From Nematopogon swammerdamellus (Eukaryota; Arthropoda; Insecta; Lepidoptera; Adelidae), in contig OX336337.1 of the NCBI GenBank assembly GCA_946902875.1, positions 186,001 to 250,000 on the forward strand: DNA of 64,000 nt, written 5' to 3'. This document shows, piece by piece, positions 53,696 through 64,000 of the stretch (position 1 is its first letter; each line of letters starts with the position of its first letter). Position numbers and translations under genes: made by a program. The notes beneath the pieces were generated by a model that saw only the letters and a program-made list of their open reading frames with translations, searched no databases and was not told where the DNA came from.

Positions 53696-53801
53696 GGTGC
53701 GGTGCGGTGCGGTGCGGTGCGGTGCGGTGCGAAGCGGTGCGGTGCGGTTCGGTGCGGTGCGGTGCGGTGCGGTGCGGTGCGGTGCGGTGCGGTGCGGTGC
53801 G
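53696..53801. repeat. Pentanucleotide array (GGTGC)n
   Basis: About 21 units with a few variants (GAAGC, GGTTC). The Cys/Gly/Ala/Val/Arg repeat frames are not protein. Confidence 0.95.
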
Positions 53802-54594
53802 GAGACGGAGAAAGTGCATTAGTAAAGCATATTATGACGTATGTAGGTGTAGATGGAGGCGGGGGCGGGGGCGGGGCCGCGCGGGAAGCGGACGGACGAT
53901 GAGCTGCAAGTAACGAAGCGGAATTGCTCCGGAAGTGTACACGGAAAGAGGAAATTAATAAACGATGGGGCGGCGCGGCGTCCGGCGGTGATGCGGGGCG
54001 GGGCGGGGCGGGGCGGGGCGGCCGCGCGCACAGTACGCTATTGCCTACTCATCCACCTCCGTACTGTACCGGTAATATACGCCCTGGCCGGCCACACGGA
54101 GTGTTCCGAGAGAGATGTAGTTGTCACACTTTCGGAAATTGCAGAACATGCAAACAGTGCACGCTACCGGACCGCCACAGTAGGTACGTACGTACTCGCT
54201 GGGCGCTCGCGTGGGAGGGAGGCTACAACACGATCGAGCGAGCACTTGGTTCACAGAAGCCACGCTTCTAGAAAACACATGTATTGTTAACATTACGTTT
54301 AACACATTACTGCACGTAGTGTTCAAATTTATAAATGTTCCCTCTTCCAGGTCTCATGAATAATTGACTGCCTCAGTTGTCCTTTGAACTTGGGGTGTAG
54401 ACACTTTTTTTACACATTTCTGCAATGATATAATAAGTTAATTAACGTTTCTTTCGAGCTTTAAAAAAACCCGCATGCAAATCGGTCCACTTTTTAAGAT
54501 AATACATTTTTTGATTACTTAATCTTGATTACTTGATTATTTCACTTTATAAATATATATATTTTTTTATTAAATACTAACAACTTTTTGTTGC
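53802..54594. other. Stretch without recognised gene
   Basis: GGCGGGGGCGGGG tract at 53858-53880 and five GGGGC units at 53994-54020. From 54340 AT-rich. A repeat piece with AAACCCGCATGCAAATCGGT at 54468-54495 probably belongs with 54800-54975. Confidence 0.5.
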
Positions 54595-54600
54595 TTTATT

Positions 54601-54790
54601 TTTTATGTAAAACACATATTTTATTAATAATAATAAAAAATCACATTTATTGATGAAATATTTCGCCCCGATGTCGGTGGCGTCTTCAGTCAAAAACTTG
54701 ACTGAAGACGCCACCGACATCGGGGCGAAATAGTTCATCAATAAATGTGCTTATTTATTATTAATAATGAAATATGTGTTTTACATAAAA
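54601..54790. repeat. 93-bp-arm hairpin element
   Basis: Left arm 54601-54693 and right arm 54698-54790 are complementary with few differences around a 4-nt loop AAAC. The inner arms carry TTCGCCCCGATGTCGGTGGC. It interrupts a dispersed repeat whose parts lie on both sides. A recent palindromic insertion or template-switch product. Confidence 0.92.
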
Positions 54791-54799
54791 GATTACTTG

Positions 54800-54975
54800 A
54801 ATACAAACATAGCTAACAACCATCCCGATTAAACCAACTTTCTGATAAAAAAAACGCAACCAGATCAGTTCATCCGTTTGGGAGCTACGATGCCACATAC
54901 AGACACACCCATACACACATACACACACACGTTAATGTTATAACACCCCTCTTTTTTCGTCGGTGGTTAAAAATA
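54800..54975 (+). repeat. Dispersed lepidopteran repeat, 3' part
   Basis: AACCAGATCAGTTCATCCGT, GGGAGCTACGATGCCACATA, a CA-rich run, then ATAACACCCCTCTTTTTTCG and a GGTGGTTAAAAA end. Recognised as a common lepidopteran repeat terminus. Confidence 0.55.
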
Positions 54976-56504
54976 GGTAGATGTGCTGTCCGAACTCCGC
55001 AAGTGGCACTTTAAAACCAGGCCACTTGGCCCGCCTGAAGTCAGTCACTGTCAGTCTCGCACCATCAACACACGTGTTCGGAACACTTTCGTATCTCGAT
55101 TTTGCGCCCCAAAACCAACTAAAATGCTATCGTGCTGGAAAATGGATGATGAAGATTCTACACGAACCATACAAGAACAGATTTTAAAAGTCAAGGAATC
55201 ACATGTCCTTTCTTACTATTTCTAATATTTTTCACAAATTCAAACATTACGTCTAAAATATTGCGCATCAGAAAGTATGAGTGCGAAAATAAATACCCCG
55301 ATGCGCGAGTGCGATAGAGAAGTTATATGCGGGACGATGCAGAGCAACATAAAACAAATTACATCTCGCGAGTTCGTATTGAAAACAATCAAAATAATAT
55401 CAATAGTTGAAACTCCTTCAGTTAATTCGTCCAGCAACCGGATAATGACGCATGTGGGTAATCAGCGCATCAGTATTGTGCTTCATTCACTCAAGGTGAC
55501 GTGCTGTGCTCGTGCCGCTTGTAAACACATAATGTCGTGTAGACAACGCATATACTACCCACTGTTAACGTAATATACTCGTAATATCAATGCATTCTGT
55601 TAGGAAAAGTGTAGTCAGCGGTATAAACCGATTATTCTAACTTACTAATTTAAAAAAATACGAATTCTGATAATGCACGCCCCGTATAATATAGAGAACA
55701 TTCAAACACTTGGATCGTGAGTGGAGCAGCCTGTGTGCGAGCGGCGTCGCCCTCCCCCTGCGCCCCGCCCCGCCGCCGCCCCGCCCCCGCCGCGCCGCCC
55801 CCGCATCGGAAGCGCTCGACATGAATGCAACCCTAATAATGTGGAGGCTTCTTTTGATTGCGCGCTGCCCGTCTCTACCGAAGCTTACATTTCAACTGCG
55901 GAAACATTCGACGCTCTTAGTGTGGGGGACGCTCGACGCGAATACCATGCAGTATGATCACGCTGACAATTAAATTGCTTTCTTGGAACACTGGTTTAAT
56001 TTAGTTTTTGTAGCAGTTTAAGTAACCACTAACATGATGAACTACACGTATGCACTCCACTTCGCTCAACTACATTAGTTATTGATGAGCCTGGCCTCTG
56101 TCATTATCTATCCTTGTGTTGTTTGTTGAAGTAAGTACATACGAGTATGTGTGCTGTTGCGGTGGAGTACCTACTACGCACGCACACACAGCTGCTTACT
56201 GCTATTCAACTTCAATGTATGTAATTAAACTATAAATTTAATTTAGATTACTTAGTTCGACAAGGGGTTCACGTGCCCTCTATACAGACATAATAATGTG
56301 TAAAGTCACGTCGTCGGTTCGTCACGGGGTCGGCTGATGTTCGCCTCCCCCGCCCCGCCCCGCCCCGCCCCGCTCGATGCGTTTTAGTTGCAAGCACTTG
56401 TTGCCGACTCATCGGCCGCAGTTCGGTTGTATTATTTCAATGTGGCTCAGTGGGAGCACTGTGTGATTAATAATCTTGTATTTACTACTTGACTGAAGAT
56501 AGTA
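54976..56504. other. Stretch without recognised gene
   Basis: CCCCG/CCGCC-rich patches at 55755-55805 and 56348-56373. Several short frames (for example 54983-55225 and 55277-55573) without recognisable motifs. Confidence 0.5.
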
Positions 56505-56600
56505 AAGAATACCGTACGGCATTAAACTCGCTTTATAATATTATATCGTTTAATGGAGTGCAATAAATAAAGTTTTATTGATTGAAAAATTTGATTGATT
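56505..56600 (+). repeat. LINE 3'-end relic
   Basis: GAAGATAGTAAAGAATACCG, GGCATTAAACTCGC and CAATAAATAAAGTTTTATTG: the 3' UTR end of a LINE also seen at 53575-53665, with a polyadenylation-like AATAAA. Confidence 0.5.
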
Positions 56601-56824
56601 AAATTATTCACAACCTCCAGTTATCTCTAGTCCAACAGGTATTTGTCGGTTACAGTGAAAATTGTCATCCAATATATGAGAGGGCTGAGCTTAAAAAGTC
56701 CCAATGTATTACTTATCACGCTGACGACGCAGCGCCACAAGGTGCGCCTGGGCATCCGACATGAGAAGACAGCACTGCTAGTATTGCACGATTTCTTACC
56801 CAGACATAAAATCTCAAGAAGGCT

Positions 56825-56908
56825 CTTGTACCGTGTGGGGTCGGTACTTAAAAAGAATAGCCCCACTGCATCTCTCCCCGTCGCATGTCGTAAAAGTCGA
56901 CTAAGGGA
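56825..56908 (+). repeat. RTE-tail repeat fragment, cut by SINE J
   Basis: CCGTGTGGGGTCGGTACTTA, CACTGCATCTCTCCCCGTCG and GTCGTAAAAGTCGACTAAGG match 47335-47410. The SINE begins at 56911, apparently inserted in this repeat. Confidence 0.65.
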
Positions 56909-56910
56909 TC

Positions 56911-57268
56911 GTCAGCCTCGGCAGCTCAGTGGTGCGGTCAGTTATTGGATGGGTGACCGCCCGACCGTTGGAGGCAGACCGTGGTTCGGATTCCACGTTA
57001 AACTGTAGGCCCCTTCCCTTCTTACCTTACTGGGTGGTAGGGTTTATCCCGGCCGGGTTGGTACCACCGCACTGAGCGAAACGTCGGTCGAAACGGCTAT
57101 GTAAATAGTTCGTGTTTTCCGTCCAGTTCAGTGTAGCCGGCGCGAAATGAGGGGAAGCACTGACATAGCACCTAGTTCACCCGGTGTTATGGGCTGACAT
57201 CACGGATGTTGTAGGTGATGTAGCCAACCGTGTCAGTTTCCATAAAAAAAAAAAAAAAAAAAAAAAAA
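56911..57268 (+). repeat. SINE copy J, full length with poly-A
   Basis: Plus strand: head GTCAGCCTCGGCAGCTCAGT with box A, a shortened 5S-like ATTGGATGGGTGACCGCCC, box-B-like GGTTCGGATTCCACG, the body, a tail ending GTGTCAGTTTCCAT and about 25 A. The best copy for defining the family. Confidence 0.92.
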
Positions 57269-57412
57269 GGTTTCTGTCCTAATTATTTTCTAGTTTTTGG
57301 TACAGCTGATGATTTTAAATAAAGCCGTTTAACTTAAAAGTTTTTTCACCTATTTTTTTGTTTATTCTTCGTGGAAACTTCAAATGTAAAGAGTACGAGC
57401 GTATTGTTGTCG

Positions 57413-57947
57413 TTAGTACACGGTGTCGGGTGAGCGGACTCACGAGTCACGACACCGCACGCTGCGGAGTCGGAGCCCGTCTACTTGCTCCGTCTACGCA
57501 GTACTCATACCACACACTCGGCACTCGCACACCACCCCCGCTACAGGAGCGCTGCTGCAGTATCAAGCCTACCGCGACCGCGAGCGACACTTAGTACACG
57601 GTGTCGGGTGAGCGGACTCACGAGTCACGACACCGCACGCTGCGGAGTCGGAGCCCGTCTACTTGCTCCGTCTACGCAGTACTCATACCACACACTCGGC
57701 ACTCGCACACCACCCCCGCTACAGGAGCGCTGCTGCAGTATCAAGCCTACCGCGACCGCGAGCGACACTTTGTACACGGTGTCGGGTGAGCGGACTCACG
57801 AGTCACGACACCGCACGCTGCGGAGTCGGAGCCCGTCTACTTGCTCCGTCTACGCAGTACTCATACCACACACTCGGCACTCGCACACCACCCCCGCTAC
57901 AGGAGCGCTGCTGCAGTATCAAGCCTACCGCGACCGCGAGCGACACT
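57413..57947 (+). repeat. 178-bp unit in three near-perfect tandem copies
   Basis: Units at 57413-57590, 57591-57768 and 57769-57946 differ only by about one base at a junction. Each unit has a GTGTCG..CGACAC stem enclosing GTGAG-CGGA-CTCAC. All three plus frames are open through the array, and because 178 is not a multiple of three, a 185-codon frame (57485-58042) passes through all of them. No coding motif. Confidence 0.95.
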
Positions 57948-58414
57948 TCATTAACGAACACTTACGTGTTGCGTCTACCCCCCGCTCGCCCCGCGTGTGC
58001 CGCCGCGCGTGTGCCGGCGCGGCGGCGAGTGAGGCGCAATAATGTTGATTCCGTACAATATTCTTCTGCCCATCATTTTTGTCACTATCCATATACCTAC
58101 CTATACATACAGGACTCGCGCGCGAAAATTTATAATACTTTTTTGACATTGGAAATGTCTTTTTTAATGGGAAGAATGACATAAAGCGCGCGCGAGACTA
58201 ACGCAGATGTGTATCCGACGGCGCCCACGGGCATTCGGATATTTACGGCGGCTGCGAATACCATGTCGGCCGGCTAGATGCACCTTCACATTATGTTTGA
58301 AGGATCCCAGACTGTACATTAGAGGAAAGGATGCAGGTGGGAGTTCATTCCACTTTTAAGTAAAGTTTATTTGAGATATGTCGTGTAGTTTTTGAGATGT
58401 GTCACAACGACATT
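57948..58414. other. Flank with dispersed-repeat fragment
   Basis: GC-rich patch with CGCGTGTGCCG repeats at 57985-58035. The segment 58225-58350 shares words with 12650-12765. No gene. Confidence 0.45.
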
Positions 58415-58680
58415 CTACTTTCTGGACGGGCCCTCGTCATATATTTTACCGGTAGAAAGGTGCGATTGGAGTTCTTCTATATATTGCCAATAATTAAAAC
58501 AGCGTAAGTGCGCGAGCGCCTCATACATCACGTTACGTTTCAGCTCTGTGACCGTCGATAGAGTAAGACGGTTAATTGGCAATTTGATACGTATAAAGGA
58601 TACGATTGGAGAGTGTGCTGAATGCTCACAAATAGCGCGCCTCAATTCGGTGCGTTGTATGCCACTTCCCGATAATTTTT
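58415..58680 (-). other. Unrecognised open frame, possible coding relic
   Basis: A minus-strand frame of about 85 codons without low complexity: ELRRAICEHSAHSPIVSFIR, ELKRNVMYEALAHLRCFNYW, EELQSHLSTGKIYDEG. The residue mix is protein-like, but no ATG begins the frame and no family is recognised. It could be an exon or transposon relic. Confidence 0.25.
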
Positions 58681-59184
58681 AATTCGTTGATGTGTGATAT
58701 TTTCTGTTACACCGCGAACGTTCTTTCGGACTGCGGAACTTCTTTACTGTGCGTGGTGCGACACGCACTTGGCAGATTTTTTTATTATTACTATATATTG
58801 TACTCGTACGTATATAATATATGCTACTTACATAATGTTGCTACAGTAGTGCGCCGGCGCGCACGCGGCGCGCACTCACTACATCTCAAGTGGCAAAGTT
58901 CGCAGACGGAAGTGGAGATGGTCCGAGCGTCTTGGATTACTTCCTGCTGCTTTCCTAACTTATCTGTTTGTTAAGCGAAGCCGCGGGAGGGAGCAGCTGG
59001 TATATATTAAAACCGGAATATTTAGAGAAGGTGAGTCTAGAGAGAGAAAGAAGACGAAACTCTCTGATGGCACGAGTAGCGGCGGCGGCGGAGGCTGAGC
59101 GGTACTCCGCCGAGTCATTCCTTCATGCCTTTCTTGCTGTATTCATATTATTCTAATACTTTGCTAATTTACCCAAGTTATTGC
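58681..59184. other. Stretch without recognised gene
   Basis: A GAGAAG then GTGAGT splice-donor-like site lies at 59025-59036. No supporting exon partner. Confidence 0.45.
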
Positions 59185-59262
59185 AACATCACACCGATTA
59201 CGTGCTCACCCCTATTGTCGGTATAAAGCGTGATGATAACCTGTATGTATGTATGTCAGATG
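59185..59262 (+). repeat. RTE-type tail fragment
   Basis: ACACCGATTACGTGCTCACC, TGTCGGTATAAAGCGTGATG and a (TATG)n end resemble the end of 47195-47640. Confidence 0.6.
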
Positions 59263-59884
59263 CCCAGGACACTTTCCAAAAACACATCTCCTTTCTCACA
59301 CCTACCTACACTTTGTATCAGTCCTAAAATATAGCGAGAAGATGAAAGTGGGCGCGACTGGGAACTCCTACCAGTGTACACATATATACATGTACTTATA
59401 TATACGTACCAGTACATACTCCGCCGCGACGACGCCGCCGCCGCGACGACGCCGCCGCCGCGACGCCTCGTGTCGCGAGTTCAAACGAACCTTTGAAGGC
59501 GCCAGCTAGCTAGCGGATGGATCATAAGATCTCTCTATGTACCTACGTAACCCACTACGCTATGTACAATACTCTCACACGCACTAATCCGTCTCCCGCC
59601 CGCCCTCGCGCCGCCGCCGCCCAAGCATAAGCGACCGCAACATAAACTATACCGTAGCAGGCTACCTACTCAATTATACATTAAAGGTAAGGCGACTTAT
59701 TTCGTAAGTCGCCGCACACATTTCACTGAAATATATTATTATTTATCGTTGCTGTTCTTAGAATTACTCTGTTTTGTAATTTAATTACTTAATAAACTTA
59801 ATTTACAATTAATGTTAAAACCCACAACGAAGAAAATGTAGTTACAGTCAAGCAGTGTTAAGATTATCTTAAAAATAATAGAAT
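59263..59884. other. Stretch with CCG array and perfect hairpin
   Basis: CCGCCGCCGCGACGA units lie at 59421-59465. At 59691-59713 GGCGACTTA-TTTCG-TAAGTCGCC is a perfect 9-bp stem. No gene. Confidence 0.6.
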
Positions 59885-60010
59885 AGTATGGAAACTCTTT
59901 ATTGCACACAAATTAAAGAAAGAACAGTACACGCCAACAAACAAGAAATACAGGAAAAGGCGGACTTGTCAATACCGGCTATTTCTTCCAGTCAACCTTT
60001 GGGTGATGGA
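59885..60010 (-). repeat. LINE 3'-end relic
   Basis: The minus strand reads CATCACCCAAAGGTTGACTG, GACAAGTCCGCCTTTTCCTG and GTGCAATAAAGAGTTTCC: a LINE 3' UTR ending at a polyadenylation-like signal near 59890. Confidence 0.5.
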
Positions 60011-61330
60011 TGAGGAATAAAATAGAGAGAAAGAAGTATGGGTAGTGCAAGCTAAAGGGAGGAGGGATACGTGGTGTTTTATTTTTATGAATATACTATT
60101 ACATTGTTTACATAACGTGTTGTTACATTAATAATGGAAACATTGATTGTGAATAATGTACCTAGATATTCCCATTCAATATATGGTTTAGCATGTACAT
60201 AATATAATATATTAGTCATAGTAATAAAGTCTTATTTACTGTCGTGCGTGACCTAGTAAGTCGCGTATGACGAGAGACTGGACCTCATCAGCGGCTGTCC
60301 GTTGTGCGGCGATGATCCGCTACGTAAATCTGTCGCATTAGGCAGATAACATAGTCAAATCTAGAAGAGTCTGTTAGCTAACATGCTATATCCAGTGGAC
60401 CATACGGTACCTAGTCACCAGCAGGCCCTCGGGGTCGTTGATGCGCGAAGTTTCCGCTAAAACTTAACATTTCAGCTTAAATTCTAAGTTTCTAGCTGCA
60501 ATAGTAGCTGATGAGTAAAAAGGAGCGACAAACTACTTCATTCATTACAAATAACTCACGGAAGTTCAAAGAGCTAGTATCTCCTATAGTTTGCCCGCGA
60601 CATCCTAAATACAGCGGGGACGCGTCACGCCGCCGCCGCCGCGCCCCCGCCCCGCCCCGACGCGCCCCCGCCCCGCCCAGACGAGGTCCCATTAGCTTCA
60701 CGCTGGACTCGCGATAAATAACCCACGAACATCCTCTCATCGCCCTTAGCTCCACTCATCTCTTATGTATTAAGGGCGAGATTAAGGGCCTTCCATATAG
60801 TTTAACACAATAATAAATATTTAGCAACTCGATAATTTGTCTAAACGGGTTCAAACCCAGACCGCATAGAGCAGAGAGCCGTCGAGTAGCCGCGTAGTCA
60901 CGTGAGAACTATGTAATATAACGCTTAAGGCGAGGGATAATCGACCCGACTCAGCCAGTTGAAAAAAGGCCTATGTAAATCACGTTTTTGCCATTTATGG
61001 GAAAAGCATATAAAAATTTGCAGTTATTAAAATTATATTCCCTAGATAGAGTCAATATCTTCATTTTGATGTAAATAAATAATAACCTTTCCATGGACGA
61101 ACCATGATATAATCTCCTTTGCAATATTTGATCGAGATTATCTACTAATTGCTCCATAACACCATAATTCACTTCTTTCCCAAAAAGATGAAAAATGAAG
61201 AGTTCTAGTGATTAGACTTAACAGTATGTCCAAAAAGGCAATACTTTTTTTATAAAAAAATAAAATGTCTTTGTACCGCAAAACTGAGTAAGCGATTCAC
61301 ACCTTTATTGCTATGCCCACAAAGTAAGTT
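60011..61330. other. Stretch without recognised gene
   Basis: C-rich island at 60628-60685 (CCGCCG and CCCCG units). Otherwise AT-rich. No motif-bearing frame. Confidence 0.5.
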
Positions 61331-61459
61331 GCCGGGATGCAGCGCTCGCGTGTATACCACTTCAGTAGCGCGCTGGTGCTTGAATCGAGCGGATGTGTCC
61401 CGGCCGGTCTCCCGGACCGCGGCAAACTGTCAGTTCATTTATTGTTTTCAAAAATAATA

Positions 61460-61531
61460 ATGGGAAATAAACGTAAAATGGTGCAATACGGATGCACGAA
61501 GAAAAAATGGACAAGATATTGTATACGAAGG
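61460..61531 (+). CDS. Candidate first coding exon of a host gene
   Basis: An ATG opens 24 codons (MGNKRKMVQYGCTKKKWTRY then CIRR) that end exactly at AGG followed by a consensus donor GTGAGT (61532). The next phase-compatible exon is proposed at 62639. The encoded N-terminus is short and basic, faintly like the start of pogo/Tigger-type DNA-binding proteins, but too short to call. A SINE and a MITE lie in the intron. Model inferred from splice signals only. Confidence 0.3.
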
Positions 61532-61665
61532 GTGAGTCTGCTCTGAGTTTACCTACTTTCAATTGCTTATGGATAGGTGATTGGTAAGGTAGGTACTCGT
61601 AGGTTAGGTTAGCTAGAATAAATTTTTTTTAGTTAGTATGTAGGTAGAGATAGATACTTCAGTAG

Positions 61666-61896
61666 TTTTTTTTTATGGAACCTGACACGGTTGGCTACAT
61701 CACCTACAACGTCCGTGATGTCAGCCCATAACACCGGGTGAACTAGGTGCCATGTCAGTGCGTCCCCCTTTGATCGTGCCGGCTACACAGAACTGGTCGG
61801 AAAACACTAACTATTTACATAGCCGTTTTGACCGACGTTTCATTCAGTGCGGTGGTACCAACCCGGGCGGGTTAGACCCTACCACCAAGTAAGATT
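61666..61896 (-). repeat. SINE copy K, 3' two thirds
   Basis: Minus strand, from the T-run and ATGGAACCTGACACGG through the body to CTACCACCAAGTAAGATTA. The tRNA/5S-like head is missing (5' truncation). Confidence 0.88.
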
Positions 61897-62262
61897 ATAG
61901 TAATATACTAGTATAGAGTAGCATAGAAAAACAAATTACAACAAGTTAGTTATAAACAGCCATATTTTATCTAATCTGTTACATTATTGTATTGCACTTG
62001 TCGAATTTATCTACAAACAAGAAAAAATAAAAGACTACTAGGTAAGTCTAAATAGAGTAATAAACGTAGGTACCAAAATTAAATGTATGTATTCGCACGT
62101 AGGTACATTTCCAACTATATGTACGAGTGTGTATTTGCATACCTATGTACTATGTACCGCACTAAGGGAATGCATACACGGTGGTCTTAGTAGTCAAGTT
62201 AGTTCTGCAAAGTGAAATGTTATACACTGTGTTGCAATTGCTCCCGAAATATTTTTAACATC
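61897..62262. other. AT-rich stretch
   Basis: No gene or repeat recognised. Confidence 0.5.
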
Positions 62263-62434
62263 AGGGGGTGATTCTATATATGAAACTAAACATCTTTTGA
62301 GGCGAAAAATTTTTTGGAAACAAAATATTTTCTATACAATTTTTAAATAAGTACCTACCGCTTTTTATGCTTCGTATTTAAAAAGTCGTAGAATAAAAGT
62401 TATTCTGTTTCATGTACCTACACAATCACCCCCT
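62263..62434. mobile_element. MITE-like element with GGGGGTGATT ends
   Basis: 172 bp. The left end AGGGGGTGATTCTATATATG and right end (reverse complement) AGGGGGTGATTGTGTAGG share an 11-bp perfect start plus a further ATGAAAC match. AT-rich interior, no frame. Confidence 0.6.
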
Positions 62435-62638
62435 TTCGGATTTTGATTCTGTAATTGAAAAAGTATGAATACCTGTGTATCTATTGCATCGTCAAATATA
62501 AGAAATAATATCTAAACATAACAAAGGTAGTATGATAGTTGATCATAAAACTAATGCACGCTCTATGGGCAAACACCCAATAATTAATTCAAACCCCAAA
62601 ATATATATATTTTTGCTAATAAATAAACACTGTTACAG

Positions 62639-62716
62639 GTTAGCAATACGAGAGAAGAAAAAGAAAAAGAAAATACATTCTACCAAGGTACTGATACCGA
62701 TCTTCAACAAAACACG
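62639..62716 (+). CDS. Candidate second coding exon
   Basis: After a good acceptor (CACTGTTACAG) 26 codons stay open (VSNTREEKEKEN, then TFYQGTDTDLQQNT) and end at ACG followed by GTAATA. Both boundaries are phase 0, matching the candidate exon at 61460-61531. No further exon could be tied to it before the BEL relic. Confidence 0.28.
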
Positions 62717-62979
62717 GTAATAATATTCATCCTTTACATGGCACAAGACCATTATAACTATTGCTGTTCCATTTTTGAAATTAGAAAGAAAAAGTAAATG
62801 TCCGTTTAAAATGTCATTGAGAAAAATATACTGAAAAAATATGTAGGATGCAAAAAACGTTAGACTAAAGGAAAAGCATCAATAAAATAAGAACCTATTT
62901 ATAGAGCTGTTTGATTTACAACATCTGACGACCGTGAACTAAATATGAACAATAAAAAGTAAGTGGAATTATATGAAAT

Positions 62980-64000
62980 ATGGATATCCTACTAAGAGAG
63001 CAAACATTTTTGAGAAGGCTCTTCTTAGAAGCTGCAAAAAGATTTGAGGAGGCAGAAGAACCACATGTTATAAGATCATCTTTTTTAATACTCAAAGAAG
63101 AGCACGAAAAACTGAAAGACAAGCGACTCTTGGATGAGATTCTGAACAGCCACTCTGATGATTACGAGGAAGAATATGTTAGTACTCATAAGTAGACTGC
63201 CTCAGTCTTCGATTCCGTCTACGGCCTCAGTCTACTTATGAGTACTGTGAACGTTGGACAACTTGTAAAGGTACTTATGACATGTGTCAGGATGCTAGAG
63301 AGACGGACCGGTACTTATCGGCGCCAGCTAGTATGGCACATATGATTATGGATGTAACGAGACCGCATATGTCGTCTGCTAAACCAACACAATTAAAATC
63401 TGACCAATTCACTGGTCCGGAGGGCTACGAGAAACGAAGTATCGCTAGCAGGTCTAAAAGGTATGACAAAAATTACAAATGACCTAAAATCGAACTAAAA
63501 AAAAATTAAGGACAAATAAAGAATTGGCTAAGTTCCTGGGGACAATTTAAGAAGATTGATCTTGATGAGAGGCTGGATGATGATGGCAAGTACCAATATT
63601 TGATCCAGGTTACAGAACCAGGTACAAATGCACAAGAGTTGGTCGAAAGTTTCCCTCCCTCAGGAGTCAACTACAGAAAGGCAATCGAACAACTGAAAAA
63701 CAGGTTCGCTAGAGATGATTTATTGATAGAGAATTATGTCAGACAGCTACTAAGCATAGTTCTATCGCAGAGCAAGATGTCTGAAAATGTTGACCTTAGA
63801 AGTTTGTATGACAGAATAAATACCCATTTGAGATCTTTGGAGTCACTGGGAGTTACATCAGATAAATACGCTGCCATGTAATATCCTCTTATAGAATCAG
63901 CACTACCAAAAGACACCATCGTAGCTTGGGAGAGAAGTAGTCAACATTACGAAAGAAGTCTGCATGATCGTCTCGAGTCATTGGTAAATTTTATGAATAA
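62980..64000 (+). pseudogene. gag: BEL/Pao LTR-retrotransposon gag, decayed, runs off window
   Basis: The N-terminal helical part (62980-63195) stops inside a palindrome. The rest continues in another frame from about 63247 with LKSDQFTGPEGY, KIELKK, SSWGQFKKIDLDERLDDD, YQYLIQVTEPGTNAQELV and SYDRINTHLRSLESLGVTSD-type sequence, the DUF1759 signature of BEL/Pao gag. In-frame stops lie at 63480-63482, 63507-63509 and 63879-63881, after which the frame goes on to the window end. At least one frameshift and three nonsense codons make it a dead copy. Pol would lie beyond 64000. Confidence 0.82.
63181..63246. repeat. Perfect 19-bp inverted repeat inside gag
   Basis: AGTACTCATAAGTAGACTG at 63181-63199 and its exact complement at 63228-63246 around a 28-nt loop. 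It supplies the TAG that ends the first gag frame. Confidence 0.92.

Noticed and set aside
53678..54290. Cys/Gly-rich and basic frames near the GGTGC array
   Set aside because: Compositional artefacts of the pentanucleotide and GGGGC arrays.
57485..58042. 185-codon open frame over the 178-bp repeats
   Set aside because: All three frames are open and the same DNA is translated three ways, so openness reflects composition.
58968..59156. Host exon ending at GTGAGT (59031)
   Set aside because: Upstream sequence looks like repeat-derived GCGAAGCCGCGGG, there is no ATG-led frame and no partner exon.

Overview
This is a eukaryotic window, almost certainly from a moth or butterfly (Lepidoptera). 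The inference rests on repeats: a mag-type Ty3/Gypsy element with 87-bp LTRs, a composite tRNA/5S-like SINE in eleven copies, related mariner copies, RTE-type tails, and several dispersed repeat families that I recognise as common in lepidopteran genomes. The background is AT-rich, broken by many short, sharply GC-rich islands that carry G4/CCCCG-type arrays. No bacterial features, rRNA genes, intact tRNA genes or CRISPR arrays are visible. I could not securely identify any host protein gene. The best host candidate is a two-exon model at 61460-62716.

Layout. 1-5040: non-coding, with a SINE, a heptamer minisatellite and a GC island. 5045-12097: a nest of transposons. A decayed RLE-type non-LTR element is followed by a LINE RT fragment; a full-length mag-like LTR element (6682-11130, minus, 5-bp duplication GAAAC) has inserted into that fragment, and an internally deleted mariner (11169-12097) lies beside it. 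12868-13993: a MITE with good terminal inverted repeats, then a Helitron-like repeat cluster. 14000-19800: mostly non-coding, with SINE pieces, one unrecognised coding relic and a long imperfect hairpin. 19803-31562: a large inverted structure whose two near-identical arms of about 2.2 kb each contain a fold-back hairpin and a SINE. The 7.35-kb spacer holds a LINE with an open EN-RT ORF2, preceded by an SGNH-like ORF1 that overlaps it through a perfectly phased UUUUUUA frameshift heptamer. 34995-40608: an LTR element whose two 286-bp LTRs differ at one base, although its interior is wrecked, carries an antisense LINE fragment and has expanded tandem repeats. 41151-54975: palindromes, an RTE 3' end, tetranucleotide and minisatellite arrays, SINEs, a second mariner and an almost perfect 93-bp-arm hairpin. 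56500-57950: LINE tails, a full-length SINE with poly-A and a 178-bp unit repeated exactly three times. 59000-62716: repeats and the candidate host exons. 62980-64000: a decayed BEL/Pao gag running off the window.

The coding content is therefore dominated by selfish elements. The mag element supplies gag, protease, RT, RNase H and integrase but is broken in RT. The LINE supplies a plausibly complete endonuclease and RT, and is the element most likely to have been recently active. The mariners, MITEs and SINEs would depend on enzymes supplied from elsewhere. All statements about families come from reading motifs; no database search was run.
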